DNA of 64,000 nt, from NCBI GenBank assembly GCA_018287875.1, contig JAGVVL010000022.1, positions 4,340,001 through 4,404,000 of the forward strand. Direction: 5' to 3'. The stretch's first letter is position 1. Each line of letters opens with the position of its first letter. The position numbers were made by a program, and so were the translations under genes. The DNA is from Nigrospora sphaerica. Its lineage: Eukaryota > Ascomycota > Sordariomycetes > Amphisphaeriales > Apiosporaceae. Below, in pieces: positions 41,931 through 52,717 of this stretch. The notes under the pieces were generated by a model, which saw only the letters and a list, made by a program, of their open reading frames with translations, was not told the DNA's origin and made no database searches.

Positions 41931-44428
41931 ATGCCAAAGACCACCATGTCCGCCCGGAAAGACCCCGTCGACGCTTCGTCGGGCCTCGACGTCGCCTCCA
42001 TGTCTGGCGATGCCGAGGCGGGTGGCGAGAAAGCTGTCGAGCCCGCACCCGAGATCGTTGACCTCTACCGACCGCTGCCCGTCGCCGCCGATGCCCCTGA
42101 AGAGGGAAACCCCCTAACCTTACGAGCCCTCATCGTGGGCGTCGTCCTCGGTTCGCTTGTGAACGCTTCTAACATCTATTTGGGTGCGTGCCTGAAACCG
42201 CAGGCGGCTCTAACAATAGGGGGCCCCCTTCCCTTGCATCCGGCATCCCCGCCTCCTTCCAGGACGTGTATCTGACGGCCCTCGCACAGGTTTGAAAACG
42301 GGATTCCTCTTTGGTGCCTCCATGTTTGGCGCCGTGTTCGGCTTTGGCATCATCAGCTTCATGACCAAGATCTTCCCGAAGGTGCCCTTCCTGGGCGGTC
42401 CCTTCGGCCCCAAGGAGAACGTCATCGTTCAGGCTACCACGGCCGGTGCTGGGGGCCTCGGCGGCCTGTTTACGGCCGGTCTGCCTGCCATGTACCAACT
42501 GGACCTCCTGTCGGACGACCCGCGTCAAGACCTGGGCCGAATCCTGACACTGACCCTCATTTGCTCCTTCTTCGGCCTGTGCCTCGCCGTCCCGCTGAGA
42601 AAGTTCTTTATCGTGAACATGGCGCGTGACCTGCGTCTCATCTTTCCCACGCGTCAGTTGGCCACACGCCCGTGCCGCCCGCAAGGCCGCTACTGACCCT
42701 GTCACAGCCACGGCCACCGCGCTGACGATCCAATCCATGCACGCCGCCACGAGCGAGGCCGTCGATGCCATCAACAGAGTCAAGGTCCTGGCCTGCACCT
42801 TCGCCGTCGCCTTCGTGCAGCGCGTCGCCTCATACTACGCCCTCGGCATCCTGTACGACTGGCACGTCTTCACCTGGATCTACATCTGGGGCAACTTCAG
42901 CAATGCCGCCATCCAGGCCGAGAGCTGGGGGTGGATGATCGAGTGGACACCCGCCTTCATCGGCAGTGGTATGCTGGTCGGCCTCAACACGGCCGTCTCC
43001 TTGTTCAGCGGCACCCTGTTTGCCTGGGGTATTCTCGGCCCCATCCTGGTACACTATGGCATCTGCCAGGGCCACCAGGTGGCGCCCGGGGATGAAAAGT
43101 GGCACGATTACATGACCTACTTCTCTCTGCGCGACGTCCAGGACCCCAACTCGCCGCCCTCACCGCGGTACTGGTTCCTCTGGCCCGGTGTCGCCGTGCT
43201 CGTGTGCTGTTCCGTCGCCGAGTTGCTGGTCCACTGGAAGATCTTCTACCGCGGCATCCGCTATGCGTGGGAGAACCTCAAGACCAAGGACTTCATGAAG
43301 AGCAAGGGCGGCCGAAGTCGACTCTACCTGCAAAACCAGCCTTCCCGCCGCTCCATGTTCAGCGAGAGCATATTTCCCGAGGACCCGTCGCCCGAGTCCG
43401 ACCAGGTGCCGCCTTGGATGTGGGGCATCGGCGCCCTCGCCATGATCATCGTGGCCTGCATCATTTCCGAGGTCCAGTTCGAGGTCAACGCCGGCTTGGC
43501 CATCCTGGCGTCGATCCTGGCCATCTGCTTCGCCTTCCTCGGCATCCACGCTGCCGGTGTGACGGATATCGCGCCGCTGACGGCCAGCGCCAACGCCAAC
43601 CAGCTCGTGTTTGGCGGCATCACGTCGGGCCAAGGGTACCCGGTCAAGCAGGCCCAGATGATCAATCTGGTGGCGGCCAACATCGCGTCGGGCGCGGCCG
43701 AGATGTCGCAGGAGCTGACGTCGGACTTCCGGACAGGTTTCCTGCTGAACACACCGCCCAAGAAGCAGTTCTTCGCGCAGGCCATCGGCGCCGTGGCGGC
43801 CATGTTCCTGGCGCCGGGCATCTTCATCCTCTTCTCGACGGCGTACCCGTGCATCATCGAGGGGTCAGACCGCTGCAGCTTCTCGGCGCCGACGGTGGCG
43901 GCGTGGCGGGCCGTGGCCGAGGCCGTCACCGAGCCCAACTTCTCGGTGCCCGTGTCGTCGGGCATCTTCGCCTGCGTGCTCGGCGCCGTCGCCATCGTCC
44001 AGGTCATCGTCAAGCGCACCCTGCTCGTCGGTGATCGGGAGCCCTACCGCGCCTACCTGCCCAACTGGATGGCCGTCGGCGTCGCCTTCACCCTGCCCCA
44101 GACCGTCTACAGCACCGCCTCCCTCTTGGGCGCCACCATCGGTTACGTCTGGATGAAGAAGCGCCGCGCCAACTACGAAGTCTACATGTACGCCGTCGCC
44201 GCGGGCCTCATCGCTGGCGAGGGTCTAGGTAAGCTTTTGTCTTTTTCCCACGCCCCCCACTCCGCCTCTCAGTAGGGAGAGACTGCGGTGCCGATGCGGA
44301 AGAGCCATGTGCTGACAAACTTCGCAACAGGAGGCGTGATTGGTGCCGCGCTGCAGCTAGGCGGTGTGGGCGGCGACGTGTACGGAACCCAAGTCGGCTG
44401 CCCGCGGGATTGGTGCTGGGATACCTGA
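41931..44428 (+). CDS. OPT-family oligopeptide transporter
   Basis: OPT proteins are proton-coupled importers of small peptides, glutathione-like compounds or metal chelates. Exons 41931-42183, 42290-42652, 42708-44228 and 44331-44428 splice in frame to 744 aa. The second junction recreates FPTPTATALTIQSMH. The cytosolic N-terminus (about 65 residues) is acidic, followed by the first membrane helix LRALIVGVVLGSLVNASNIYL and then a dozen or more hydrophobic segments. Recognisable family segments include GLKTGFLFGASMFGAVFGFG, FGPKENVIVQATTAGAGGLG, WGNFSNAAIQAESWGW and NLVAANIASGAAEMSQELTS. The C-terminus GGVIGAALQLGGVGGDVYGT is complete. Sequence is closer to the YSL-like branch than to the yeast Opt1 branch, in my judgement. 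Substrate is unknown. It is divergent to the RNase T2 gene and upstream of a P450 on the same strand. Confidence 0.92.
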
Positions 44429-46192
44429 TCGTGTTAGTTGATTTAGACAAGCAAGTGTCCTGATCTGGACGACATCTGATGAGAACATGACCAACGTAAC
44501 GATGCTGTAATGCTCATCCCAAGCGATTTGATCCCGCCCAGCCATCTATGCCGGATCAGCGTTGCTCCGCCGTAAGACGGAGCGGGACGACTGCCTGCGC
44601 CGTCCCGTAGTGGCAGCCACGCTCATGTAGCGACACACGTCCTTTTCCATGACCGGCCTGGCTTTATAGCCCCCGGACTCAGATACGCGGCGTTTTGTCA
44701 CGGCCAACAAACTGAAGGCATGGCTGTCTGGGTCTGGTGAGAAGACCCATCGCTGAAAAGGAAATTTTGTTTGGGCTCAAGCATTCTAAATGCTCTCCGT
44801 CGGGCGTTCTAAACCAGAAAATGCACGTTAATGGATACCATCTCTGGTTTTTATGCCGGCCTTGCCGTTCCACATGACTCGGTTCCAACCCCCATTGTTT
44901 CTCCTATTTCACATGCCTCTTCGTTGCTTACCGATTCGTAAGCCGGTCGACCGCCTATAGGTGTTGTGGTGCAACCCCCGGACCCCCTCCTTCTCTTTCC
45001 AGCCGGCACTTAAGGCACGGCAATTTTCCTGGTGGGGGGAGGGGTCAGTGGACCGGGATCAAAAGGGGAGATAGGCAACGCCAAGCTCGAGGTAGACAAA
45101 TGGCCACGATCTTTTCTGGGGACCGGCTGCTCTGGTATAGTTTTGACCCCCTAGAGCTCTTCGGCCTCCTCTCTCCATGCGTATTTGAACCACTCTCCCG
45201 CGAAGATACAAAGTACGGGGCTCTCCTGGGCCTGAAGTTGGAACCCCCCTCGTCTGGGAGGACGGGAGAAAGTACCATGCCGGCATCCGAAACGATTTGC
45301 GCAGCCGAGCCGTCTCGATGCTCGAGGGACGGGTCTTCAGTAGAACTCTCGTGTTCCCACCCCCGCTTCGGCCCCGGGTTCTTAATAAGACCCGCGCGCG
45401 CTTACTGTCGCTCGTGAGGCCCCGAGGACCCACACCATAAGGACCCTGGTTGAGCAAGTACCGCAGTGAGTAAAAACATACCTATCTAAACTTAGAAACA
45501 CACGATAAAGTACCGTGCTTAAGGGACTCCTTAAGGAGAACTTGGTACCGTCGGCCTTGTTTTTCCGCTTCTCTGCAGCTCTGATGACGCACGCACCCGC
45601 TCTTTCCTTGAAGAAACCATAGCCGCGTGGGGGCAGACACATACACCATTATAGTAGTAGCTCGCGGGAAATCCCGCAGGCGGTGGCGTACGCTTAGACT
45701 ATAACGCCTCCTTCGATAACGTTCGGACTCTTGCGGCAAGGGCAACGGAAGACGAGCGTCGATGCTAGTTGAGGGGAGGAAGGCTGGCCGAAGGAGAAAA
45801 GAGCCGGAGGAGGCTTTGTAACAGACTGCGGAAACTATGGCGCAGGCCTGTTCCAAGCTATATAGCTACATTGAAGACTGGATCTGCCGATCCAGGCTGC
45901 CTAGTCTTTTGGCCTAGGGGCCAGTGTGCTATGCCAACCCGTGACAGGCTTATACAAGGACCGGGGTTTGAAAGACGCCCGGAACGGAGTTTTGAACCTG
46001 ATCCCGATGAAGGACCCGGAAACAGAAATGACCCCAGACCTCGTGCAGGGTAGTTACTTTGCGAATTCTCTTAGTCGTATAAAGCCCAACGGCGGCGGCC
46101 TCACCATCTAGAGATCTGGTCATCTCTCTTTCTTCTGGCAATCTCTTGTAGCCTGCCTCTTCACGGTTCATTCCACTACTTTACGAACCATC
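44429..46192. other. Intergenic between OPT and P450 genes
   Basis: Less GC-rich than its surroundings. Translations on both strands are short and unremarkable. The last 100 bases hold the P450 leader (CT-rich, AT-rich TATAAA at 46078-46083). Confidence 0.45.
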
Positions 46193-47843
46193 ATGGGCGA
46201 TTCCTCACTGGCCAACGGTCTGCGTCTGTCCGCCGCCCAGGCGGTCGGGCTGGGCACACTTGCTGTACGCCAGCCCCCGTGTCTACGACGTGGTTCGTCT
46301 TTGTACTGACTCACTGGACAGGTCTTCCTCTACGGCGCCGCTGTGGTCATCTATCGACTTTACTTCAGCCCCCTCGCCAAGTTTCCGGGGCCCCGACTGC
46401 ATGCCGTCTCGGATCTGCCCTTCCTTATCCAAGATAAGATCCAGGGCACCTGGACCCGGGGCACCTCGGCCCTCCATGCCAAGTATGGTCCCATTGTGCG
46501 GATAGCTCCCAACCATATCGCCGTGGATGGATCCATTGCATGGTCCCAAGTGTTTCAGCGCCGTCCCAACGAACCCGAGTTCGGAAAGTCGGTTCAGTTT
46601 TACCAGCAAGGCCCTGTTGGCATTTTCCCCGCGGACCGCGAGAACCACCGCCGCCAGCGCCGGGTCATGACGCATGCCTTCTCCACGGCGGCGCTAAAGG
46701 AGCAGGAAGAATACATCCGTATCCACCTCGAGTCATTCCTCCGGCGATTACGGGAGCACGCAGAGAAGGGCGAGACCCTCGACGTGACACGATGGTACAA
46801 CTATCTGACGTTCGACATCATTGGGGAGCTGGCTTTCGGTGATCCCTTCGGGTGTTTGGAGAACAACGACTACCATCCCTTTGTGTCCATGATATTTGAC
46901 AGTATCAAGGCCGGATCCCTAGCTTTCTTCCTGGACAGTTTGAGCCTGCTTCGGCCCTTCGTTAACCTTGTTCCAAGCTTCAGCGAACTTCAGCAGAAGC
47001 AGAAGGAGGTGAAGGAAATGTCCCTGGCGACGATGGAAAAACGGATAGCGCTGGGGGCCGAAGCGCGCCGCGACTTCATGACGTATCTTCTCCGCAACCA
47101 GGGCGACGCCGGCAAGGGCATGACGCGTCAGGAGCTGATCGAGAACTCGAGAGCGCTCATTGCGGCCGGTAGCGAGACCACGGCCACGGCCATGTCTGGG
47201 CTCACATTCTTCCTGTGCCGCGAGCCCGAGGCCTACCGGCGGCTGACGTCCGAGATCCGCACGTCCTTTGCTTCGGAAAGCGACATTGACATACGCACCA
47301 CCGAGGCCTTGCCCTACCTCCACGCCTGTCTGGAGGAAGCGCTGCGCCTCTACCCGCCGGTGTCCACCACGCCGCCCCGCATATCGCCCGGCGAGGAGAT
47401 AGCCGGGCTGTATATCCCCAAAGATGTGAGTCGTGGGTGAGGGAACGTGACGGGGGTGGGGGAGAAGAATCTGCAAGCTGACAACTTGGTTCCAGACCGC
47501 AATCACGGTGTACCAGTGGGCGACGTACCGCAACCCCCAGAACTTTGCCGACCCCGAAAGGTTCGCGCCCGAGCGATGGCTGCCGGCCGACCACGCCCTC
47601 TACGACGCCCGGTACGCCGGGGACAACAAGGGGGCGTTCCGGCCGTTCTCGGCCGGCCCGCGCGACTGCATCGGCAAGAACCTGGCCTACGCCGAGATGC
47701 GGCTGATCACGGCGCGGCTGCTTTGGAACTTTGATGTCGCTGATGTGTCGGGCCAATACGATTGGCTTTCGAACCAGAAGGTGTTCACCGTGAGCCAGAA
47801 GGAAGCACTAATGATCAGGTTGACGCCTGTGCGGCATGGGTAA
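46193..47843 (+). CDS. Cytochrome P450 monooxygenase
   Basis: Three exons, 46193-46264, 46322-47425 and 47496-47843, give 507 aa; introns have TACTGAC or GCTGAC branch sites. The N-terminus has a single membrane anchor (LAVFLYGAAVVIYRLYF) followed by the proline hinge FPGPRLHAVSD, typical of microsomal fungal P450s. The I-helix oxygen-binding motif is AGSETT (about 306-311), the ExxR motif is EALR (E363-R366), the PERF-type region is FADPERFAPERW, and the heme loop is FSAGPRDCIGKNLAYAEMR with the thiolate Cys at about 450. All catalytic landmarks are intact. Overall similarity is to the CYP65 / isotrichodermin-hydroxylase-like group of fungal P450s, judged by eye. Substrate unknown; the neighbouring oxygenase, regulator and transporter suggest specialised metabolism. 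Confidence 0.93.
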
Positions 47844-49830
47844 CGGCACGCCTGTCGATGATGGGGTTCCCGTTGCTGAGGCGGCGGGAAGAGTAGGGAG
47901 GGTATTGGGTAGTTGAATGAATGGATGGATGGGATGGGAGAGATTTTTTCATGCATGCGTTGTTGCTCTGTCGGGTTAGCGGGTTCAATCATGCAGTATG
48001 GAGGTCGTACTTGGCGTAAACATTGTTAAGTACTGCATTAGACCAAGACGGCCCGCTCCACACCTGTTCGAACCATACACTAAGAACTTTGTTTCTCTAC
48101 AACTACTTCTTGGATTACTACTTTTCCATGACTGAACTGGAGAGCAACCGGGCCGAACGCCCAAGTTGTTGCATCTACGTCCATAGGGCAGGGGAGGATA
48201 GAATGGGAGGTCGTCGATACAAACGTTGGCCCTTGGCGTCAAGCATGGGACGGGATGACGTCTGATTCTTGGGGGCTGCTTACCTGCCTGTCTCTTTAGG
48301 GGATGGGGTACCCGACAATGCCGACCCTGGTTGCACGGGAGTTCCGACTGGCCAGGGACAAACGAGCCAAGTCTGAAAGCGACGGGAACAGCCGCCATTC
48401 GGGGCCCGCACGGCTCTATCGCAGGAGATGCCATCAAACATGTTCCGCGCTTGACGACCAAACTGACCTTAGATGATCGGTATCTTGGTCATTGTCCGTC
48501 TCGGTCGCAAAAGTGGACCGCGCGAGCCCTGCCCCGAGAATTGGACGGGGCAGCTGGGGACGTCGATCGCTGGGCGACGGCCATGTGGGTCTCTCTACCC
48601 AGCAAGCATCCGCGACGAGAAAGGAACCGGATGGGATAACGGGGCCCTGGAGGCTGATCCCTGAGAAAATTCGAAACGGTCAGTTTGAGAGGGCGCAGGG
48701 GTCGAAAGGAGAAAAGCTCATCCCCAATAGGGATCGGAACTCGGTTACCAGCCCTGGCAGCTTCACAAGGCCCAAAAAGGGCCGCGCCGACAGTGGAGCG
48801 CGCTTTGAGTTTAGGGAGGTACTCAGTACTCCGTAAGTAGCCCCAGGCCCTGGTATGATGGGAGCCGCTGAACCGGATGGGCCGTTCAGAACCCATCACT
48901 AAATAGTGTTCTTAGAAATTTGTTGTTAGTAACGAAACCCCACCACCCGTTATCCATCCCTAGTACCGGAAACCCACATCTTCATCCCTTGCTATTAGGG
49001 CTGGGCAACGACAACGGCAGCGCCAACGCGACCGACGGCGGCAGCGCCACCAGTGCGGATGGGCTCCAGCTCCGCGCCCAGCTGACCGACCTCCTCGAGT
49101 TTATGGGCCCGGCCGAGCACGAGTCTGTCGCCCAGGTTATGACGACCCGGAACAAGCTGTTGTGCTACGAGTACTAGACGAAAGCAGGGGGGGAGGGGGT
49201 TCGGGATGCCTAACAGGTTACCGCGATGTCTGATTTGACGTGTCTGTTCCCGGGGTGGGCAGAGACATGGTAAAGAAGTTTGCTTTGTGTCATTCAAGGG
49301 CTTTCCTTCAATGCTTTCCCCGTATATAAGATGTAAGTCCCTCGTACCTTGCGAACAATAAGAAAGCATGGATATCTTACATAATGGGAACTCAGCCTGC
49401 ATTGTGTCTGCTGATATGATTTATGCTATTTTCGAAGATACTTTACTTGATCGCACACCTACGTACACGGCTACTTGTGCTTAGCAGTCGCAGATCGTAA
49501 ATATATAGCAGGTGTCCACTGCTTAGAATAAAAATAAAACGGGGCCTTTACTGCCCATAATGGGATCGTCTGTTGTGGGGCGTGTGTTCATTGCTAGTGC
49601 GATTTGCCGCCTCGGGCTCCACCTAAACCTTCGATCGAGGCCCATCGGTCGTGTGTTCCATCTCTGATCACAACCTCTTCATGACCAAATGCCTCGATGC
49701 ACCGATAGACTCTATTGGTAACCGGGGTTCGGAGAATCGCTGGCCCAAGGCTCACTTACAACCGATAATCTACACCCTCTTTGCCCCCCACTCCCTTTTC
49801 TGCCTGGGCCCTCTCTCGTCCGTCGTCGCC
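47844..49830. other. Intergenic between P450 and second Zn2Cys6 gene
   Basis: Mostly non-coding and AT-richer than the genes. It contains one GC-rich coding-like fragment listed separately (48998-49177), and probable leader sequence for the gene at 49831. Confidence 0.45.
48998..49177 (+). pseudogene. Orphan exon-like fragment
   Basis: About 60 codons with strongly GC-ending third positions appear abruptly after an acceptor-like GCTATTAG and end at a TAG. The reading has a Gly/Ser/Asn/Thr-rich start and then LQLRAQLTDLLEFMGPAEHE and SVAQVMTTRNKLLCYEY. No upstream exon with similar quality was found. I read it as the surviving last exon of a lost gene; family not recognised. Confidence 0.3.
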
Positions 49831-51471
49831 ATGCCCACCTACACGCGCACCCGGACCGGCTGCTTCACCTGCCGCGAGGACGGGTACAAGTGCGATGAGC
49901 AGAGGCCTCACTGCGGCCGCTGCCTACGCCTGGCAAAGACGTGCAAGGGCTATGGCGTGCGGCTCAAATGGCACGCGCCCGCAACCCCCGCCAACGCTGC
50001 CGGCACCCGCGGCACCAGAGCCAAGAGCAAACCGGCGACCAGCCAGACCGGCCGGAGCCACCCCAGCCGCCAGTCCCTGGCCTCGTCCTCCCGCTCGCCC
50101 GCTTCTTCCGCCTCTTGTTCTTCTTCTTTGCTCCCCTCTGCTTCCTCTCTCGGCCGGAGCCAGGACGCAGGTGCCGGGGCTCCCTCGCCACCCGTGCTCA
50201 ATACTGTGACGCCTGGGCGCTATGCCGTGCCACCTGCGCTCAACACGGTGGCGCCCTCGTACCTGCCGCCGGAATTTGGGCCCTCGACCCGGCTCCTGCT
50301 CCACCACTGGACACGGAAACTCGCCACCGTCCTCTCCGTGGCGGCTGGCGGGTCCGAGCGCAATCCGTTCCTCGTGCATCTGACGCCCATGCTGCTGCAC
50401 TCGGAAGCCCTGCGCGCCGTCGTATGTTCCATGGCCGCCTGCCATCTCGCAGTGCTGCGCAGCCACGGCAGCTACGGCGGCGGGGAGCCCCCGGACCCCG
50501 AGGCCGGCCACTTGTTCCGCACCATGGCTTGGCGGCAGCGCCTTCTCGCCGCCTCCCAGCTCCGCCGCGCCGTGGCGCAGGACGCTTCCGAGCCCTCGCT
50601 GGCCGCCATCCTGATGCTACAAGTCTCGGACCGCCTATTCACCACCTCGGACGCCAAGATCGACCACCTGGCCGGTGCGAGGGCCGTGGTCATGAAGCAC
50701 GGCGCTGGCGGGAGCGGGGGCCTGGCCGATTGGACGCGGTCCAGTACCAGCGCCCAGTTCCTCCTCAGCCTGTGCTACTACCACGACGTTCTGTCGTCCG
50801 TGTCGCGGGGCACGAGCCCCTTGTTCGAGTTTGACGACTCGCTGCCGGTGGAGGGTCTAGAGGCCATGCGGACGCTCACCAAGGTGTTGAGGTTAGTGGC
50901 GCAAATCAGCGCCATGCGCGATCTGAAGGCTGAGGCGCGGGCCAGGCGCGGACACGAGATCGAAGAGGAGCTGAAGCGCACTGGCGAAGGCGAGCATGAC
51001 TACGATGGAATGGAGGACGCGGGGGCCGACGATGCGAAACATACTACCCTAGCGTACAAGCACGCTGCCTTCATCTACCTCGAACGCGTATGGCACCAGT
51101 CGGCCGGCGCGCTGCCTGTGCACTCGGCGACCGGGAGGTCGGACGCCCCGACGCCCTTTGTCTCCCACGCCAAACACTGCCTGCACCACCTCGCGTGCGT
51201 GCCGTCCTCGTCACCCCTTCTCTCGGCGCACATGTGGCCGCTATGGACGGCCGGCTGCGAGTCCATCGACGCCGAGGGGCGACACTTTGTGCTCGACCGC
51301 ATCGACGCCATGTTCGCGGCGCGCCACTTCCCCTCGCTGCTGCGGGCCAAGCGCGACATCCAGGACGTCTGGCTCGCCAAAGATGCCCAGCGGGAGCAGG
51401 TGGGCGTGGACAATGTCGACTGCATCAAGCTCATCCTGCAGCGGCGGCAGCGGGAAGCCGACCTGGCTTAA
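49831..51471 (+). CDS. Zn2Cys6 transcription factor (Fungal_trans_2-like)
   Basis: This single-exon gene encodes 546 aa from the ATG in GTCGCCATGCC. The zinc cluster is at the extreme N-terminus with cysteines 11, 14, 21, 28, 31 and 38 in the canonical 2-6-6-2-6 spacing and the family ending CKGYGVRLKW. The loop between the second and third cysteines reads REDGYK, with acidic residues where most members have Arg/Lys. A Ser/Pro-rich linker (about residues 55-125) follows, then a helical regulatory region with STRLLLHHWTRKLATVL, HSEALRAVVCSMAACHLA and a domain resembling Fungal_trans_2 (PF11951). An acidic/basic charged segment (about 365-400) interrupts it. The gene is convergent with the dioxygenase gene (264 bp apart) and lies 2 kb from the P450, so it could regulate them; targets are not evident from the sequence. 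Confidence 0.87.
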   Translation: MPTYTRTRTGCFTCREDGYKCDEQRPHCGRCLRLAKTCKGYGVRLKWHAPATPANAAGTRGTRAKSKPATSQTGRSHPSRQSLASSSRSPASSASCSSSLLPSASSLGRSQDAGAGAPSPPVLNTVTPGRYAVPPALNTVAPSYLPPEFGPSTRLLLHHWTRKLATVLSVAAGGSERNPFLVHLTPMLLHSEALRAVVCSMAACHLAVLRSHGSYGGGEPPDPEAGHLFRTMAWRQRLLAASQLRRAVAQDASEPSLAAILMLQVSDRLFTTSDAKIDHLAGARAVVMKHGAGGSGGLADWTRSSTSAQFLLSLCYYHDVLSSVSRGTSPLFEFDDSLPVEGLEAMRTLTKVLRLVAQISAMRDLKAEARARRGHEIEEELKRTGEGEHDYDGMEDAGADDAKHTTLAYKHAAFIYLERVWHQSAGALPVHSATGRSDAPTPFVSHAKHCLHHLACVPSSSPLLSAHMWPLWTAGCESIDAEGRHFVLDRIDAMFAARHFPSLLRAKRDIQDVWLAKDAQREQVGVDNVDCIKLILQRRQREADLA

Positions 51472-51734
51472 AGAAGGCGCCGCGGTTTGACGGCATGCGA
51501 GTCGCGTTCCGGCCACAACAGAGAGTGATGGGGAAACAGCTGATGATGGCTATAAACATGCAAAGGAGCAAAAAAGCACCCATGAATCGCTCGGGACAAA
51601 CAGAAAGCATCGAAACCCAATTCACAGCTCACCCCTGGGCGTCGGCCAGGGCGCCGTGCGTACCGAGGACGGAGAAGTAGCCGAAATTCTGGTGAGGCGC
51701 TCTTGCCTTAGGCCCCACCGCCCGTGATGGCTTA

Positions 51735-52717
51735 TTACGGGAGCAAAGAAAAATCATGGTCATGGGCCCCTTGAAGGTAATCGTACCCTTCGGACACCCA
51801 TTCCGCATGGGGGACCTGGGGAGTGTGGTCAGTATGTGAGGCGATGGAACGCCGGGGGGTTCGAGGAAACTCACCACGTCGCCCCAGTCAACCGCGTCCC
51901 TCGCCTTCTCGGCCAGCTTCATCTTCAGGTTGCTTCGGTACCAGTACGGAAACAAGACCGAGACCAGCATGATGCGGGGCTCGTCGGTGTGGTTGGGCAT
52001 GCCGGCGTGCCAGAGGCGAAAGTCGCGAATGATGAGGGCGCCCTTGGGCAGTTTCGGCTGGACGGGGGGGCGGGCGATGCGGCGCATCTCCAGCAGGTCG
52101 GTGCGGATTTGCGTTTGACCTTGCTCGTTGATCTCAAGCACACTGCCGTCGGCCTCGACATGGGAGCCCAGCCAGATCTCGGTTGACCCGTTGTCGGGCG
52201 ACACGTCGTCCAGGTAGATGTTGACGCACAGGCCGAAGGGCAGGCGCGGCATGCCGGCCAGGTCGATGTCGACGTGAGGCGGCTGGCGGGCGGCGGCGTC
52301 GGTGCGGAAGAGCGTGTTGGCGCCGTAGAAACGCAGGGCCGGGCGCGGGCCCAGCACACACTGGGCGACCTCGGCGGCCCAGGGGTTGGCGAGCACGTCG
52401 CCGAAGACGAGGGCCGGGTCGGCCCAGGCCGGCTCCTGCTGGATGTTACCCGTGCCGGCGCCGAAGTTGCGGTGCGTGCCGGCGCGCTCGTAGAGTTGGC
52501 GCGCCTCGGGCTCCATGCGCGCGCGCAGCGCGTCGAGGTGTGCTGGCGCCACCGCGTTGGCCAGCGCCACGACCCCGTCGGTGTGCAGCGCCTCGACAGC
52601 CGCCTGCAACGTGTGCGAGTCGAGCCGCCGCGTTGCCAGCTCCGCCTCGGACAGCTGGAGCGTCACGAGCCCCGGGTTTGCCGCCAGGTGCGGCAGGGCG
52701 TGCTCTTCTTCAGCCAT
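51735..52717 (-). CDS. Phytanoyl-CoA dioxygenase (PhyH) family Fe(II)/2-oxoglutarate oxygenase
   Basis: Exons 52717-51875 and 51815-51735 join in phase 0 across an intron with GTGAGT donor, CATACTGACC branch and CCCCAG acceptor, giving 307 aa and the C-terminus VPHAEWVSEGYDYL. Unspliced reading would instead run on to 51629 with an unlike tail. The double-stranded beta-helix shows the iron ligands H148-x-D150 (PPHVDIDLAG) and H237 (LWHAGMPNHTDE), and R248 is the likely 2-oxoglutarate-binding Arg. GNIQQEPAWADP and NGSTEIWLGSHVE are family-like. In fungi this family includes housekeeping alpha-oxidation enzymes and many secondary-metabolite oxygenases; position beside a P450 and a regulator fits the latter. 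The protein has no signal peptide or clear peroxisomal targeting end. Confidence 0.88.

Noticed and set aside
45045..45856. Overlapping minus-strand frames as a transposon relic
   Set aside because: Translations show no reverse transcriptase, integrase or DDE motif, and no terminal repeats were found.
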